DNA of 64,000 nt from Pelodera strongyloides (taxonomy: Eukaryota > Nematoda > Chromadorea > Rhabditida > Rhabditidae), in NCBI GenBank assembly GCA_036852015.1, contig JAANDG010000471.1, forward strand, positions 52,032 through 116,031. The letters are read 5' to 3'. Positions 1 through 11,300 of the stretch are shown one piece after another. Below the pieces are notes generated by a model. The model made no database searches and was not told where the DNA came from. It was given only the letters and a program-made list of their open reading frames with translations. A program made the position numbers and the translations under genes. Every line of letters begins with the position of its first letter. Positions within the stretch are counted from its first letter, which is position 1.

Positions 1-973
1 TGAAACTCGAAAACAAACACAATAAAAAACTGAGACGAAAAGCAATTTTTCAGAGAAACAATTTCCTCCGTATGATGTGAACATTTTTGAAAAAACTTTA
101 TTTACAATTTGGTGGGGATCATATCTGCATATCGAACGAAAAGTTATCTAATTAATCTAATTGCAATTTTGTCTAAAATTAATTAAATTTTCAAGTAGTG
201 ACAACGTAATTATGCCAATTGCGTAGTCAATAGGCTAATAGGGCAGGGGTCGCTTCAAATCGCCGGTTTTATGCCAGATTCTCGACAAGGTGCACAGATA
301 TGTTAGACGCACATTAGTTTACTCTGAAACTCAATGCGCCTTTTCAAAGGTAAAGAGATCTTTCCTTAAAGAACAATTTTGAAAACAGCGTTTCTTTGCA
401 CTCAATTCCAGAGTATTCCCCGGCAAAAGTTCGGCCAGGTACCGTAGCCAGAAAGGTTAAAATACCTTTTTACAGTTTATATGCATTCCTACAGTTAAAA
501 GAATGAAGAACATTGCTAATTATAACAAAGCGTTTCCAATTTTTACCCTTGATTCGCTGGCCTTTTGCCGAAAAATAACTTGCGAGTTAAAAGAAATTGC
601 GGTTATACACTAAAACAAGCGAAGCCTTTGTTGCAAATTTTGGAATTCACATTTCTGTGAAAGTTAAACGATGGATAGTGACTTATATTTTTGTGAACCT
701 GTTGAACGGATCCTTGATCTATAAATCATAAAAAGGAAGAAGTCGATTTGCAGATTTGCTTATACAGCATACACAAAAATTCTCTCTACTATACATATAT
801 TAGGATAGTCATTGCTGGTCTTTTGTGACTATAACTTTGATATTTGATTCCATATTGTTGTCAAGGGTTTTGTGAAGAATGTGAAAAATGCTCTACTGGG
901 CAATTACTAACTAATTGAAAAATTCAAACCGATAATTTATAAAATAACTGACGCGTAATAACGTCCGTTTGAG

Positions 974-3193
974 GCCATTTTTCCAACACAATTTGTACCC
1001 ATGGAAACGAGTGAGTTCTTCACATAAGATACATATTTATTATAAATATACGAATTTTAGGGAAACGGCATATAAAAAATATGGTTTCAACTCGTTTCAG
1101 TTGGCGATGAGAAACATTTTTTTAGTGTGCCTGCCCCTTCAGATGCCGTTTTCACCACTCGATTCCCCCCGGTGAAGTATTCCCCAGGGAATAACGTGAG
1201 CCATTCTAACGTGAGAGTCACAGGGAAAGGACAACAGTCCCCCCCCATTGCTCGGGGAATTGTAGGTATCAGTGACACAGGTATTTATTTACAGCGCGTT
1301 TTCATCGCACCTCAGGTTTACGCCTTTATTTCGTCGAGCAGAAAGCACAATTGCGCTTTTTTTTTTTAGGTTTTTCTCCTGGTAATTTTACTTGGCAACA
1401 GTGGCACAATCTGTCTTATAATTCTACCACCTTTGGGTGCAAGGTTTTATTTGGTTCATTACGTGTATTTTATAACACAATCTGCACCCGTACAAAAATT
1501 TGTTTTCTTTCGATTGTTTTTTGCGCGTAGTAAGAGTATTTTTATCATCATACCAACCTATTTATAAAAAAAGGTTATAAAAAACTTGTTAAGCTGGAGT
1601 TTAGGAAGAAATATTCAAAATGTTCTTTGTTCTGAGTTGTTCAAAAATTCAAAGCCTAAATCCCTCCTCAACAATTAATATGTCAGCCACACGAAGTTCC
1701 TTTTGGCCCAAATACACTGATTTATTTATGAGGCCAGTATTTACAATGCTGATGTTTTGGTGGATAAGTTGTTTGTATATGTACGCATACCAAAATTGGT
1801 CAAACAGCTACCGGACGGTTTGCGGTGACACTTGGTCACCATTTAACAATTTTAAAATAAAATATAAATATAGACATGGCATGAACATACGTAGGAAGTG
1901 GGCAAGCCAGTTTGGTGATGGTTCACTGCTTTTTTTTCGTGGGCCAACCTACTACTTATTACTACTTAGTGACATGTGGTGACCAATTTTCATCGACGTC
2001 ACCAACTGGTCACCAAATGGTCAAGGACTAGTTACGAACCAGTCGGTAAAAAAATTTCGGTAAAATCCATTTGGTGACGGGCCAACGACGGTTTTTCCGT
2101 GAATTCGGCAATTATTTCGTTTTCCTGTATCTTGTAGAAAGGTGTGCTATAACTGTGAAAATAGAGTGTTTTTAGTTTTTTATGTGATGTGATGGTGTTT
2201 GCAATAAATCGTTTTATTTTCTTTGGCTCACATGGCATTCATGCACATACTGTACAAAACTTATATACATATGTATTTTATATTTGTGGTTGATATTCAG
2301 GGAAGCCCCCATGACGTCTCTTCAACCAAGAAAACAAATGCAGATTAACCATGTCACACAGTCTCGAACAAGTACCATTTTGATTGGTGTCATTGGTTTT
2401 ATATAAACATTTTCATAGGGTTGTCAGTTCTAAGTAACGGGAGTCTGCGTCTCCGAAACTTGAATAGTTCCTCGGTAAATGAATGTCTGCACCGCCAGGC
2501 CTTCCATGCTCTCTCCGATGTCTCTGATCGCAAGGTTCACCTTGAGGCCTATACCATGTAAGTCGGAAAAAAGAACCCAATGACATCGATAATTATTCCA
2601 ATTGACAAGTTATTCGATGATGCTGGGAAAGGGATAGTTTAAGAACATAATACACCTGTAAATCCATTCTTGATTTGTGGAAAATCACTAATTGTCAAAC
2701 AAACTCAATTACCTTAAAAACATTAAAAAAAACTCACAATCAGCAAAATAGCAATTGTGGGTTTCCATGTATGCCAAAAACAAATGTGCGTTCCCTTCCA
2801 AGGATAGAAAAATTTACCTTATTTTCCCTGAATTGAATATTTGACATGAGAAATTAATACATGGGACTCGCGAAGTCGTTAAATACGGTAAATTTGTCCG
2901 GATACTTGGAAACCCCATTACTTACCAGACCAATTCAGGCAGAATAAAACCAATTCAGGGCTGGAAATGAAGTTATATAACCAAAAGAAGAGTATCTTCT
3001 ATAAAAAGCATCGAACTTCGCAACATTGTCGGCCCTGAAATAAGGAAGATAGCAACAACATCTGCAGCGATACACATCATTCTAGGTGCGCGATAAGCCT
3101 GAGCTACAGCTGAGCGATAAGCTGGAGGGCGAACCTGTAGCTTATCCATTAAAACTCCTCGCCCCGCTTTACCTTGGACACTACCCCAGCCAA
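974..3193 (+). CDS. Internal exons of an unrecognised multi-exon gene
   Basis: I do not recognise this protein. Four exon-like blocks have good splice sites. Block 1 is 974-1010 (donor gtgagt). Block 2 is 1126-1280 (acceptor tttttttag, donor gtattt), encoding VPAPSDAVFTTRFPP and ending in GISDT. Block 3 is 2419-2557 (acceptor tttcatag, donor gtaagt), encoding SVLSNGSLRLRNLNSSSV and ending in HLEAYT. Block 4 is 3086-3193 (acceptor cattctag, donor gtaact), encoding VRDKPELQLSDKLEG and ending in YLGHYPSQ. Blocks 1 to 3 join in frame (phases 2, then 1). Block 3 ends in phase 2 while block 4 needs phase 0, so a small exon between them is missing from this model, or block 4 is not part of the gene. 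No start or stop codon was placed. The composition (Pro, Ser, Asn, charged residues, few Cys) suggests a soluble or linker region rather than a membrane protein. The gene probably starts left of the window. Confidence 0.45.
2757..2919. mobile_element. MITE family D copy (TIR tgggtttcca...ggaaacccca)
   Basis: The ends are inverted repeats containing GGGTTTCCA and its complement. The same sequence recurs in opposite orientation at 49776-49935 (shared interior around CGCGA, ATTCAATTCAGGGAAAATAAGGTAAA), and longer relatives lie at 15476-15722 and 54813-55072. No coding capacity is seen, so it is a short non-autonomous inverted-repeat element. Confidence 0.7.
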
Positions 3194-3435
3194 GTAACTA
3201 TATAGAGGCTAGATTCTTGCGCTAAAACAAGAACAAGCCGAAGTAGTTGTCCGTCCGAAATAAGACACTCTAGCGATACTATGAGATATTTCACATTTAC
3301 AAAAGACTTTGTTTCATTAATTTACATATGTAGCGTACATTTCCTACATTACGTACAAATGTCCCATCCCCAATTTTCCATTTCCCTTTTTTGCAAATGC
3401 AAAGTCACCATCACGGTTGCGCACGCGGATATCAT

Positions 3436-3550
3436 TCTCTCTTATCCCTATCTCTCGTTCTCTCCGTTCCTGCTTCTCTCTCTATTTCTCTCTCCCCCTC
3501 CCCTCTTTATATCCCTCTATTTCCCTCTTTCTTCGCATCTCCCTCTATCT
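3436..3550. repeat. C/T-rich low-complexity tract
   Basis: About 115 bases are almost pure pyrimidine (tctctc, ccctc, ttcc units) on the plus strand. Similar tracts occur at 49058-49141 and 54098-54205, with GA versions at 40277-40350, 50707-50744 and 53878-53931. Confidence 0.85.
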
Positions 3551-4511
3551 AATGAACACGTTGCAGACACACGCAAATCGTCATCAGGTGAGAGGGTTCT
3601 TTAGAGAGCACGTGTTCTGAGAGACTTCGTAGGTCGGCCGTCCGGTTGTATCTTCTCTATTTGGTGCTTCTTCTCATACCGTATTCCGCTTCTTCCGCTT
3701 CCTTACGCGCGCGTCGGAGCAGAGACAGTGGAAAAGACAAAGGTAATACAGAGGGAGAAATCAGAGATGAAGAGAGGTGAAAAGGATACGCAGAATATAG
3801 AGAGAGAAGCTTTGCGGAAGAGTGCGGAAGACCGCTTCCGCCTCAAGAAAGCACAGATCAGGACGAGTCCGGGGGCACCCAAGTGTTGCATTCCTGTAAA
3901 TGAATGGATACTGCCCTCCTTTTATGTCTTTTTAAATTTTCTCTTCTGTCGGATTGTGATTTGTAAGCAGAATGTTTTATTGCGGACCATATCCAGCGGA
4001 TTGCACGTGGATTCTGAAACGTGTCCTCGATAACTGCATCTCCATGTATTATATGCAAATTTATGTGCCTTTCTCTTTCTGTGCCTGAGCACTTCGGCCC
4101 TGAATACTGGAGTTGAGGTCATTCCGACCAAATTCAATTATTGAACATATATAGAGCGTGATTCATATACGTTGTTTAAATAATTTTCAATGACTTCCTA
4201 TTAAAATGAGGATGTTGTTTATATTATGACCTGGACTGGAAATATGTTCTTGGCTGAACCTTCCTATGTTGCCTATGTAATATCTTCGCTGGCCCTTTTC
4301 CAATCTCCATTTTTCTTTTGTTGACAAAAGAGGCTGCCGAATGGAGAATTTGGGTCCGTCTTTCTAACAAGGGAAATTCCTAGTTCATATCAGTTTGTCC
4401 CCAAAACGTCGATTAATTATCGACTCTGCCACACACACTCAAATAATCAATATCACATGGTTAGATAATTAGAACAGAAATAAGTTGTGCAACTTACTTT
4501 CGTATGCAAAT

Positions 4512-4700
4512 AAAAGCGATATAACACGTGGTATGTGAATATCCGTGTATTCTATCTTGGTTGTGTTCCATTCCGACGCTCTATCCACTGAGCCACTTGA
4601 GATGGAAACGCATATTTGATATGTAGGTGGAAATTTGCAATTGATATATGGGAACAGTAGTGCAGCATACTTTTCAAAACCACGTGCCATACCGCTTTAA
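4512..4700. mobile_element. MITE family C copy
   Basis: The left end is AAAAGCGATATAACACGTGGT and the right end is ACCACGTGCCATACCGCTTT, which are inverted copies of each other. The same ends occur at 23317-23412, 39896-40099, 54436-54525 and 60428-60601. A tRNA-like sequence lies inside this copy. Confidence 0.65.
4553..4601 (-). repeat. tRNA-like fragment (A box)
   Basis: On the minus strand the sequence reads AGTGGCTCAGTGGATAGAGC, a near-perfect tRNA A box with D-loop. The expected B box (GGTTCGAATCC) about 35 bases further on is degenerate. This is more likely a tRNA-derived SINE piece or a decayed tRNA than a working tRNA gene. Confidence 0.45.
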
Positions 4701-7469
4701 AATAAACGTCCTTATTTGAATGCAAATTGATATCCTCATACAGTGAGACAGTTCATCTGTGAGCAAGAGCGCATCTGTTGGTCGGTCCTTTTGTAATGAA
4801 CCCAACTATCATATATGGACGTTGTGCAGCACCTTACTGTTGGCAATCTGTTACAAAGAAAGGGTCCGATACAGATTAAGGGCAACCAAGGCTATCATTA
4901 GAATGTAGATGAAAGAGACTTATTAGTAGCACAGTGCCTTTCTCGATTCCTTTTAGTCCTTTTTGCTTTAGTGGTTCTCATGATCGTGAAGTTTTAAGCC
5001 ATGCAGGGCTTGTCGGGTACTGAGGTTCTATCTTAGACCTAATTTCATCATTTCCATTAAAAAGGTAGGTATGCTAATTGTTAGACCCATGTTCTGCATA
5101 GAATTGAACTCTGTTGGACGCATGCTTTCAAATGACGTCATCTTTGCCCTCCTCTGAACCAAGATATATTTTCAGAGTTTCCCTGAATTTCCTAATATTG
5201 CAATATTCCTCGTTTCGTATGCTTCCCCACTTGGGTATATCCACCCCCATCTCTCCCAATGTGTAACACGTCCCCACCCTTCCCCCACATGTGTTGTGTC
5301 GTCGTAAAAGGTACAGCCGCTATCTGCCATTCGGGGTCTTTTCTGCCCTCTTTTCCTCTCTAAATATCCTTATAATTTGTCATTCGATCTCTTTCTCTTT
5401 ATATGTCAAACCGACAGTCATCCTAAACTCTTTAGCTAAATCTTCAAGCATTTGCTCTGAAAGTGTGCAGTGTTCACTTCATTATTATTCCGGCATATTA
5501 TTTTGTAATGATTATTTTCACTAAGCGTTTGAATCCACAATATCGATTGATGTTTTCCAACGATATAGAGATCTTACATCAATGCAATTCTACCGTACTC
5601 TGATTCACTTTCCCTATAAGCGGGGGTCTGCCACCCGGCATAGTGTAAGCCCCGCCCACCCGTGCTGCCAATGGTGTCTCAGGAGTGCCAAATAGAATAG
5701 GCAGGTCCTCTGGACAGGAAAGCTTCTTCCTTTAGAAACCTTTCCTTTCTTCAACTGATTAATCTGTGGAAATATTTTGTATGTACGGTATTCATTGTCT
5801 TTTTATCTAAGACCGAAATACTAATAAGGCCACGCTGAATATTTTGTTTTATTTTTAAAGATGTTGTCCTTTTTTCACATATAATTATTGTTTTTTTTTG
5901 TGTTTAAAGCAAATTATTAAGTTTTTTGTGTGTTAAGGCCAAGGAACCTACCTACCTGTTTCTCGTATATTATTAGCTATGGGCCTTACCGTAACTATGA
6001 TACTTACGCTTATCTCTATGAAGGTGAAGTTCCCCCTCTCTTCTTACCAAAAGTGTGTGTCAGTCGCAGTAAGAATGAACGTCAGTTGTCGTTCCAATCC
6101 ACCAATTTGGGGCCTTCCAAATAGATCCAAAAAGATCAGCTTTTGTTACAAACAAAGGTGGACAGGGTTCATTACTTGTGAAATAGTTGCGAGTTGCGAC
6201 ATCATGGGCACGCTACTGACGCTACTGTCTACGCTTAGATAGGATGTATATAGTATCAAACATAATAGTAATATAGTTTTTGGTTCATTTGATCAGCTAA
6301 TCTTTACTATGAACCCCCAATGTTTTGTTTCATTTTTTTTGGATTGCTTGGGTTTCCGCGACTAAACAGTTGGTTATTTCCGTTGTTATTGTTTACTATT
6401 AGAATGCAAAGTGTCCATGGAAAGTTCTAGTCATTTTTTGCCACAAATAAGGACAAAGCCGCCTTAAAACAGTCAATCGATACCCCTCGATATGTCTGTG
6501 TCACTCCCTTCCTTTCGGTGTATGAAATGATGTCCTTTGAGAGTCAAGTCACCTGTTTAGTCCTCATTACTGCCAGAAAAGCAGCTGATGTCTCGGGATT
6601 CCCTTGTTTTGAAGAAAACAAAAAAAGATGTTTTTTATCCTCGAAATCCACAATTCCCATAATAAAAATGAATCAGTGTTTTCCAAAATATATTTTAGTT
6701 TTGAATCAGATTTTAATTTAGCTTCTAACTTTCTATTTTATATACTTACTGTTTGGTTTTGTTTCGGCGGGTTATATGCCACTCTAAACTAATTAATAAA
6801 ATAGTCTCAATAAGTCTCTGTTGGCGAAGGACTTGTATGGAATGGGAAAATTTGCATGCGGAGAAGGAAAGGGCCTTCTTTCGGGTCCCACCTATTCAAA
6901 TACACTCATTACATAAGCGTGTCTATATTTGCTCAAAGCAGGCCTCCCCGGTAGGCCTGAGGCCCTGAATCTCAAGCCTGGAACACAAATACCAAATTAG
7001 TGCCTCGTCGCCTTATATGCATGTGTTCATGGATTTAGTTTTCTTTACTGTTTTTGCTTTTTTTGCTGTCTTATGATTTTGAGCTTCAAGATTAGAAAGT
7101 TGTAATTTTCGTGATCGTAAAACGGCCTTCACATTCATTGTGGAATCTGATAGATTCTTATTTTTTTTCCCTGCTTTTTTGAGAGTTCTTTTATTATTTT
7201 TCTTCTCACCAAAACCCCATTCACTACTGTAGTTTTAGATCTGATTCGGAAAAAAATTGTGCAATTTCGCCTTCCCATTAATGTGTGCTCTATCTACCGT
7301 ATTCTTAACATGCACAACCAGTTACGTGCTCCTGCCTGTTGTAGTAGTTATAAAGAAAGGAGTTCTCTTTTCTAGTTACTGAAACAACTCTCTTCTCCAC
7401 AGAGAAACGATATGGCGGGGAAAAAACATGGTCGCCTATGCATTATTAGTATACAATTGGTACAACATT

Positions 7470-7589
7470 ATGGCTGTTGACCTCAATTCAGAACAGGCAA
7501 AAGACATAGAAGAATATGTGAATGACTTTTGTCTACAAAAGTATAATACTCTTGTATTTGGAAGATTGGGGGGCGGTACCCAAGCAGAA
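7470..7589 (+). CDS. Weak candidate first exon, unknown protein
   Basis: A 40-codon open stretch begins MAVDLNSEQAKDIEEYVNDF and ends GGGTQAE directly before a usable donor (gtaatg). The balanced, charged composition is more protein-like than its surroundings. No second exon could be matched and no family is recognised. It could be a 5' exon of a short gene, a decayed gene fragment or chance. Lower-quality open frame continues past the donor. Confidence 0.25.
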
Positions 7590-7934
7590 GTAATGGCCAT
7601 CACACATACACAGTCACTTATTAAGACACTGTCATTCTTTGGGAGTACTGTTGTAGAGTGCAGCTTCCTTACCCTAGGACACTTAAGCCTTAATAAAATG
7701 CCCTTTCTAGTGAACTTTAAAGTACTATTAATCCGTGTCTACAGTACTTTTTTATTGAATTTCTTATATTCTCTTTATTTCCAAAACCTCGTTGAACTCC
7801 CGGCTGTCACATAGACATCTCCTCCAACAAAGTTTAATATGACATGTATATTGGCTTGTCAGCCTATTTGATTTGCATATTCTCTTCCTTTCCATTCGTC
7901 TTTTTGCAATGTCTCCGCCAGGTAAAAACGGTAA

Positions 7935-8012
7935 AAAGGCGTAATGTCGGGGGCGTGATCCGAACCCGTGATTATATGCCCTAAAATGTGTGACAAACCC
8001 ATTCAGCCGCAT
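7935..8012 (-). repeat. tRNA-like sequence (SINE or pseudo-tRNA)
   Basis: Read on the minus strand, an A-box-like block (GGCTGAATGGGTTTGTC) is followed about 25 bases later by a B-box-like block (GGGTTCGGATCA). A T run follows about 25 bases after that. The spacing fits a tRNA, but I could not draw a clean acceptor stem. A tRNA-derived SINE or pseudogene is the best reading. Confidence 0.4.
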
Positions 8013-8395
8013 ATGACCTCACATAAGGCCCCTTTTATTGTATATAGACTTGTTCGCAAGATTATAGGCATATCTAAGGAAGGAGGCGGTGTCTGTAACA
8101 TATGTGTGTGTGCAGTGTTCATTGACCAAAACATATTTTCTTCAAAGAATACCATTTGCGGACGTTTCTTTTGAAATTTTTATACGATCCACTCCTCTTG
8201 TCCTAATGCCTCCAATTGCTGATTGAACTCTTCATAAATTGTCCAATTATTCTCAAACGTTTCTCATACCCCAGACGCGCGCGTATGTGTCCATTGAAAC
8301 TGTCTGAAACAATATTTATTGATTTATTGATTTTCTCGACGTGATATATATATATATATAATATTCACCCTTCCTACTGATTACTCTTGCAGGAA

Positions 8396-11300
8396 ATGGC
8401 TGATCTCTCAGCCTCTCCCGACCTTCCCACATCCGCTTCGGCAGCCTCAATTGATACAACTCCTGGAACACTACCAAATGGGAAGAAGACTAAGGGTAGG
8501 TGTGGGGTAGCGAAGGAAGGGTAGCTGTAGGTACGAGGTATTTGGGTACATTTTGGTACCACGCTGCTAACAGTATGTTAAACAATATGGCTAAACTTTT
8601 TGGCCACCCCAGCGGTCCTGTTTGTTACCTTATTTATGTTATGTCGCATGTAACCCTCTCTTATAGTGACTAAACCCATTTCAGGCCGTGTCAAGATCAA
8701 GATGGAATACATTGGAAACAAGCTGCGGCGATACACAACATTCAGTAAGAGAAAGACTGGAATTATGAAGAAGGTTTGTCAGTTTTCTTCATACTTCACA
8801 ACTATTATGACCAATCCAAAACATTGGCCCATCTGTTAGATACACATACTTTCCTTTTGCACCTTGCCGCAAACCTAACGATAAGTCAACAATGACTAAT
8901 TGTGTTTTACTACAGAATTAGGTTAGTTTAAAAAGTTCTATTTCCAGGCCTATGAGCTGTCCACATTAACTGGAACGCAAGTGATGTTGTTGGTTGCATC
9001 AGAGACTGGCCACGTTTACACTTACGCGACAAATAAACTTCAGCCAATTATCTCTTCGGATGCCGGGAAAACGTTAATTCAGAATTGTTTGAACGCACCC
9101 GATGGTTGGTTATTGATTATTTGGAGAGAGCAAAATTTCCTCGTATGCAAATTTTGGGGAACGGGGGGCGGGGTCACCTCAAAGAAGTGTCGGTTATCGT
9201 AATACGCACTTTATTCTTTTATATTACTTTGTAGCATTTAGTAAATCTCATGAGTTAGAAAACTGCCAGAAAACCTATTGTCTATTGTTGGGGGGTTTGA
9301 GGTTGAGGTACATGGTGATAGAGTGCACGTAGACCGCCTAGCACACGGTTTCTATGCATTCCCCAAAAATTACCGTATCAAGTGAATAACACAAATCCAC
9401 CGTATCCTGGTATAAATTCCAAATAGACCCTTTTATTTCTTCTATTCCGTTTTCTTTGCTTAACGTCCAAAGAAGAAGTGGCCTTTCCACGCAAAACGAC
9501 TGAATAAACAGACAAGTTTGACTTTTGTGGAGAGGGGACTCGGTAGGCAGAAGGCAGAAGCTAAGTGGAATATTGAGGAAAACACTAACGATACATACTT
9601 ACAGACTTACAGATAGCGACACCCTTTAGGATGTTGTTTTGTATTGGATTGATTCTATCTACGCTTGAGCGCTTGAACCACCACAGGCCACCGTGTATAA
9701 ATTGTGGCCCACTTGTGTATATTACTTCTATAATTGATCATAATTGTCACTTGCAATCCAGTCTTTGTGCTGATTGCGTCAGATACTGTAGTCGTATTGC
9801 GTTACTTTCCATCTTTTCATGATCAGAATATCATTGTAGAAGGACATTTTGCATGTGATTCCAATGATCTCTCTACTCTCTTTCATAATTATCTCTCTCT
9901 CTCACTTTCTCTCTCATTCCAATTTGACTTGTCATCTAACTGGGTCTTCTGCTTTTTGTGGATTGGGCACCCGGGATGGAGTGGTTGGGACCTTGGCAAA
10001 TACAGACATATCGAAAGAATATGTGAAAGTGAGAGACGAAGAGAGGGGAGAGCATGACAAAACCGGACGGGAATGGGAAAAGCGGCCCACACGTATTCCT
10101 CCGATTACGGTACACGGAATGCAGGATTAGAGTTCACGTAACAAACCCGGGCACTATGAGACCGAGTGTGGCCTGTCATGTGAGGGGTCCGCACTGGAGA
10201 GCTGCCAAAAACGGGGGAAATATTGGAAATCTTGTCCAGTGGTAGATTTACTGTAATTATTAGGGATCTCTGCAGACATCAGTGAACATATATGTATGTG
10301 AACTTATCCGTTTAGCTGTAGAATATAGACTTATTCTCTTTTCAGAAGGCTCCGTGGACTTGGCCCCAAATAGGACAGAATTCACGTTTGACAGCGGACA
10401 AGTGGCCAATCCGAGGAAACGGAAACCAACCGAGAGTTCGTCAGATCAGGTGGGCAATAGTTAACTGAAAACAGAAGCTTACATACTTAGAACAGAGAAG
10501 TAACTGGGGGACTTTCACTGCAAAGGACTAAAAATGTTACCCTATGAGTAGACCTTGATAACACTGTCCTAAATCTAGCTTTTTGCTCCATTTTTAAAGA
10601 GTTTTTTTGTCAGTGATTTGACATTTATGGGAATGGTTACCGTATACCTTGGATTGAGTGACTCTTCTTGTATATACCGTAGTCTTTTTCAATGCGCATG
10701 CATGCCACATAAGGAGATGCCCCGCCCCCTTTGCATGAGCCAATAGGCAGCGCATGTATGAGTCATAGGCATGCATGGTAAATATGCATGGGAACAAGAA
10801 CACCGAAAGTACTGTACATGAATTGGTAATGTTTAGGTTGCATTGTGAGTCTATGTATATAACAATAGATTATAGATTCCCTTTGCAAAATACTAAATGT
10901 TCATATATTATATTTTTTGAAGGCGCATTCGACATCACTTAATGTTTCAAAAATGACGGAGCACGTATTCTGTTGGCATAGTCTTTCTCTTTTTTTTTCG
11001 GCTTCGGCTTCCGCTTGCGCGCGGCTTCCGGAACTATGTCGGCCTTTGAATAAACATTGGCCATGTGCGTAGAATCAAGGGCCCGACCTCTAAGGGATCC
11101 CCGGTGGGAGATCCCAGTTGTAGTGAATTAGTTGGATTTTGATCGGTAAATAAGGAAAGTGTGCCCATGCTCCTGCGCATGTACGAAAAGAATTTGATTG
11201 GGTGATCTCTTTGTTCTATTACTCTCTCCTTGTATCTACCTTATACCGCACTCTTCTTTTATCGATAGCCATTACAGTAACTCTTTGTATGATCAATCCT

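Larger units (their letters stand above)
3194..8395. other. Repeat-rich intergenic stretch
   Basis: There is no convincing gene in these 5.2 kb apart from one weak exon candidate at 7470-7589. The stretch holds a C/T-rich tract (3436-3550), a family C MITE (4512-4700) and two tRNA-like fragments. An open stretch at 3728-3890 rich in Lys, Arg and Glu lies just downstream of the pyrimidine tract. It could be a first exon, but no continuation was found. A short (TA)n run sits at 8346-8362, just before the SRF gene. Confidence 0.6.

Noticed and set aside
1620..1982. A 120-codon plus-strand open frame with hydrophobic stretches
   Set aside because: It has no splice links, contains repeated ggtgac/ggtcacc nucleotide motifs, and falls inside what reads best as a 1.1 kb intron.
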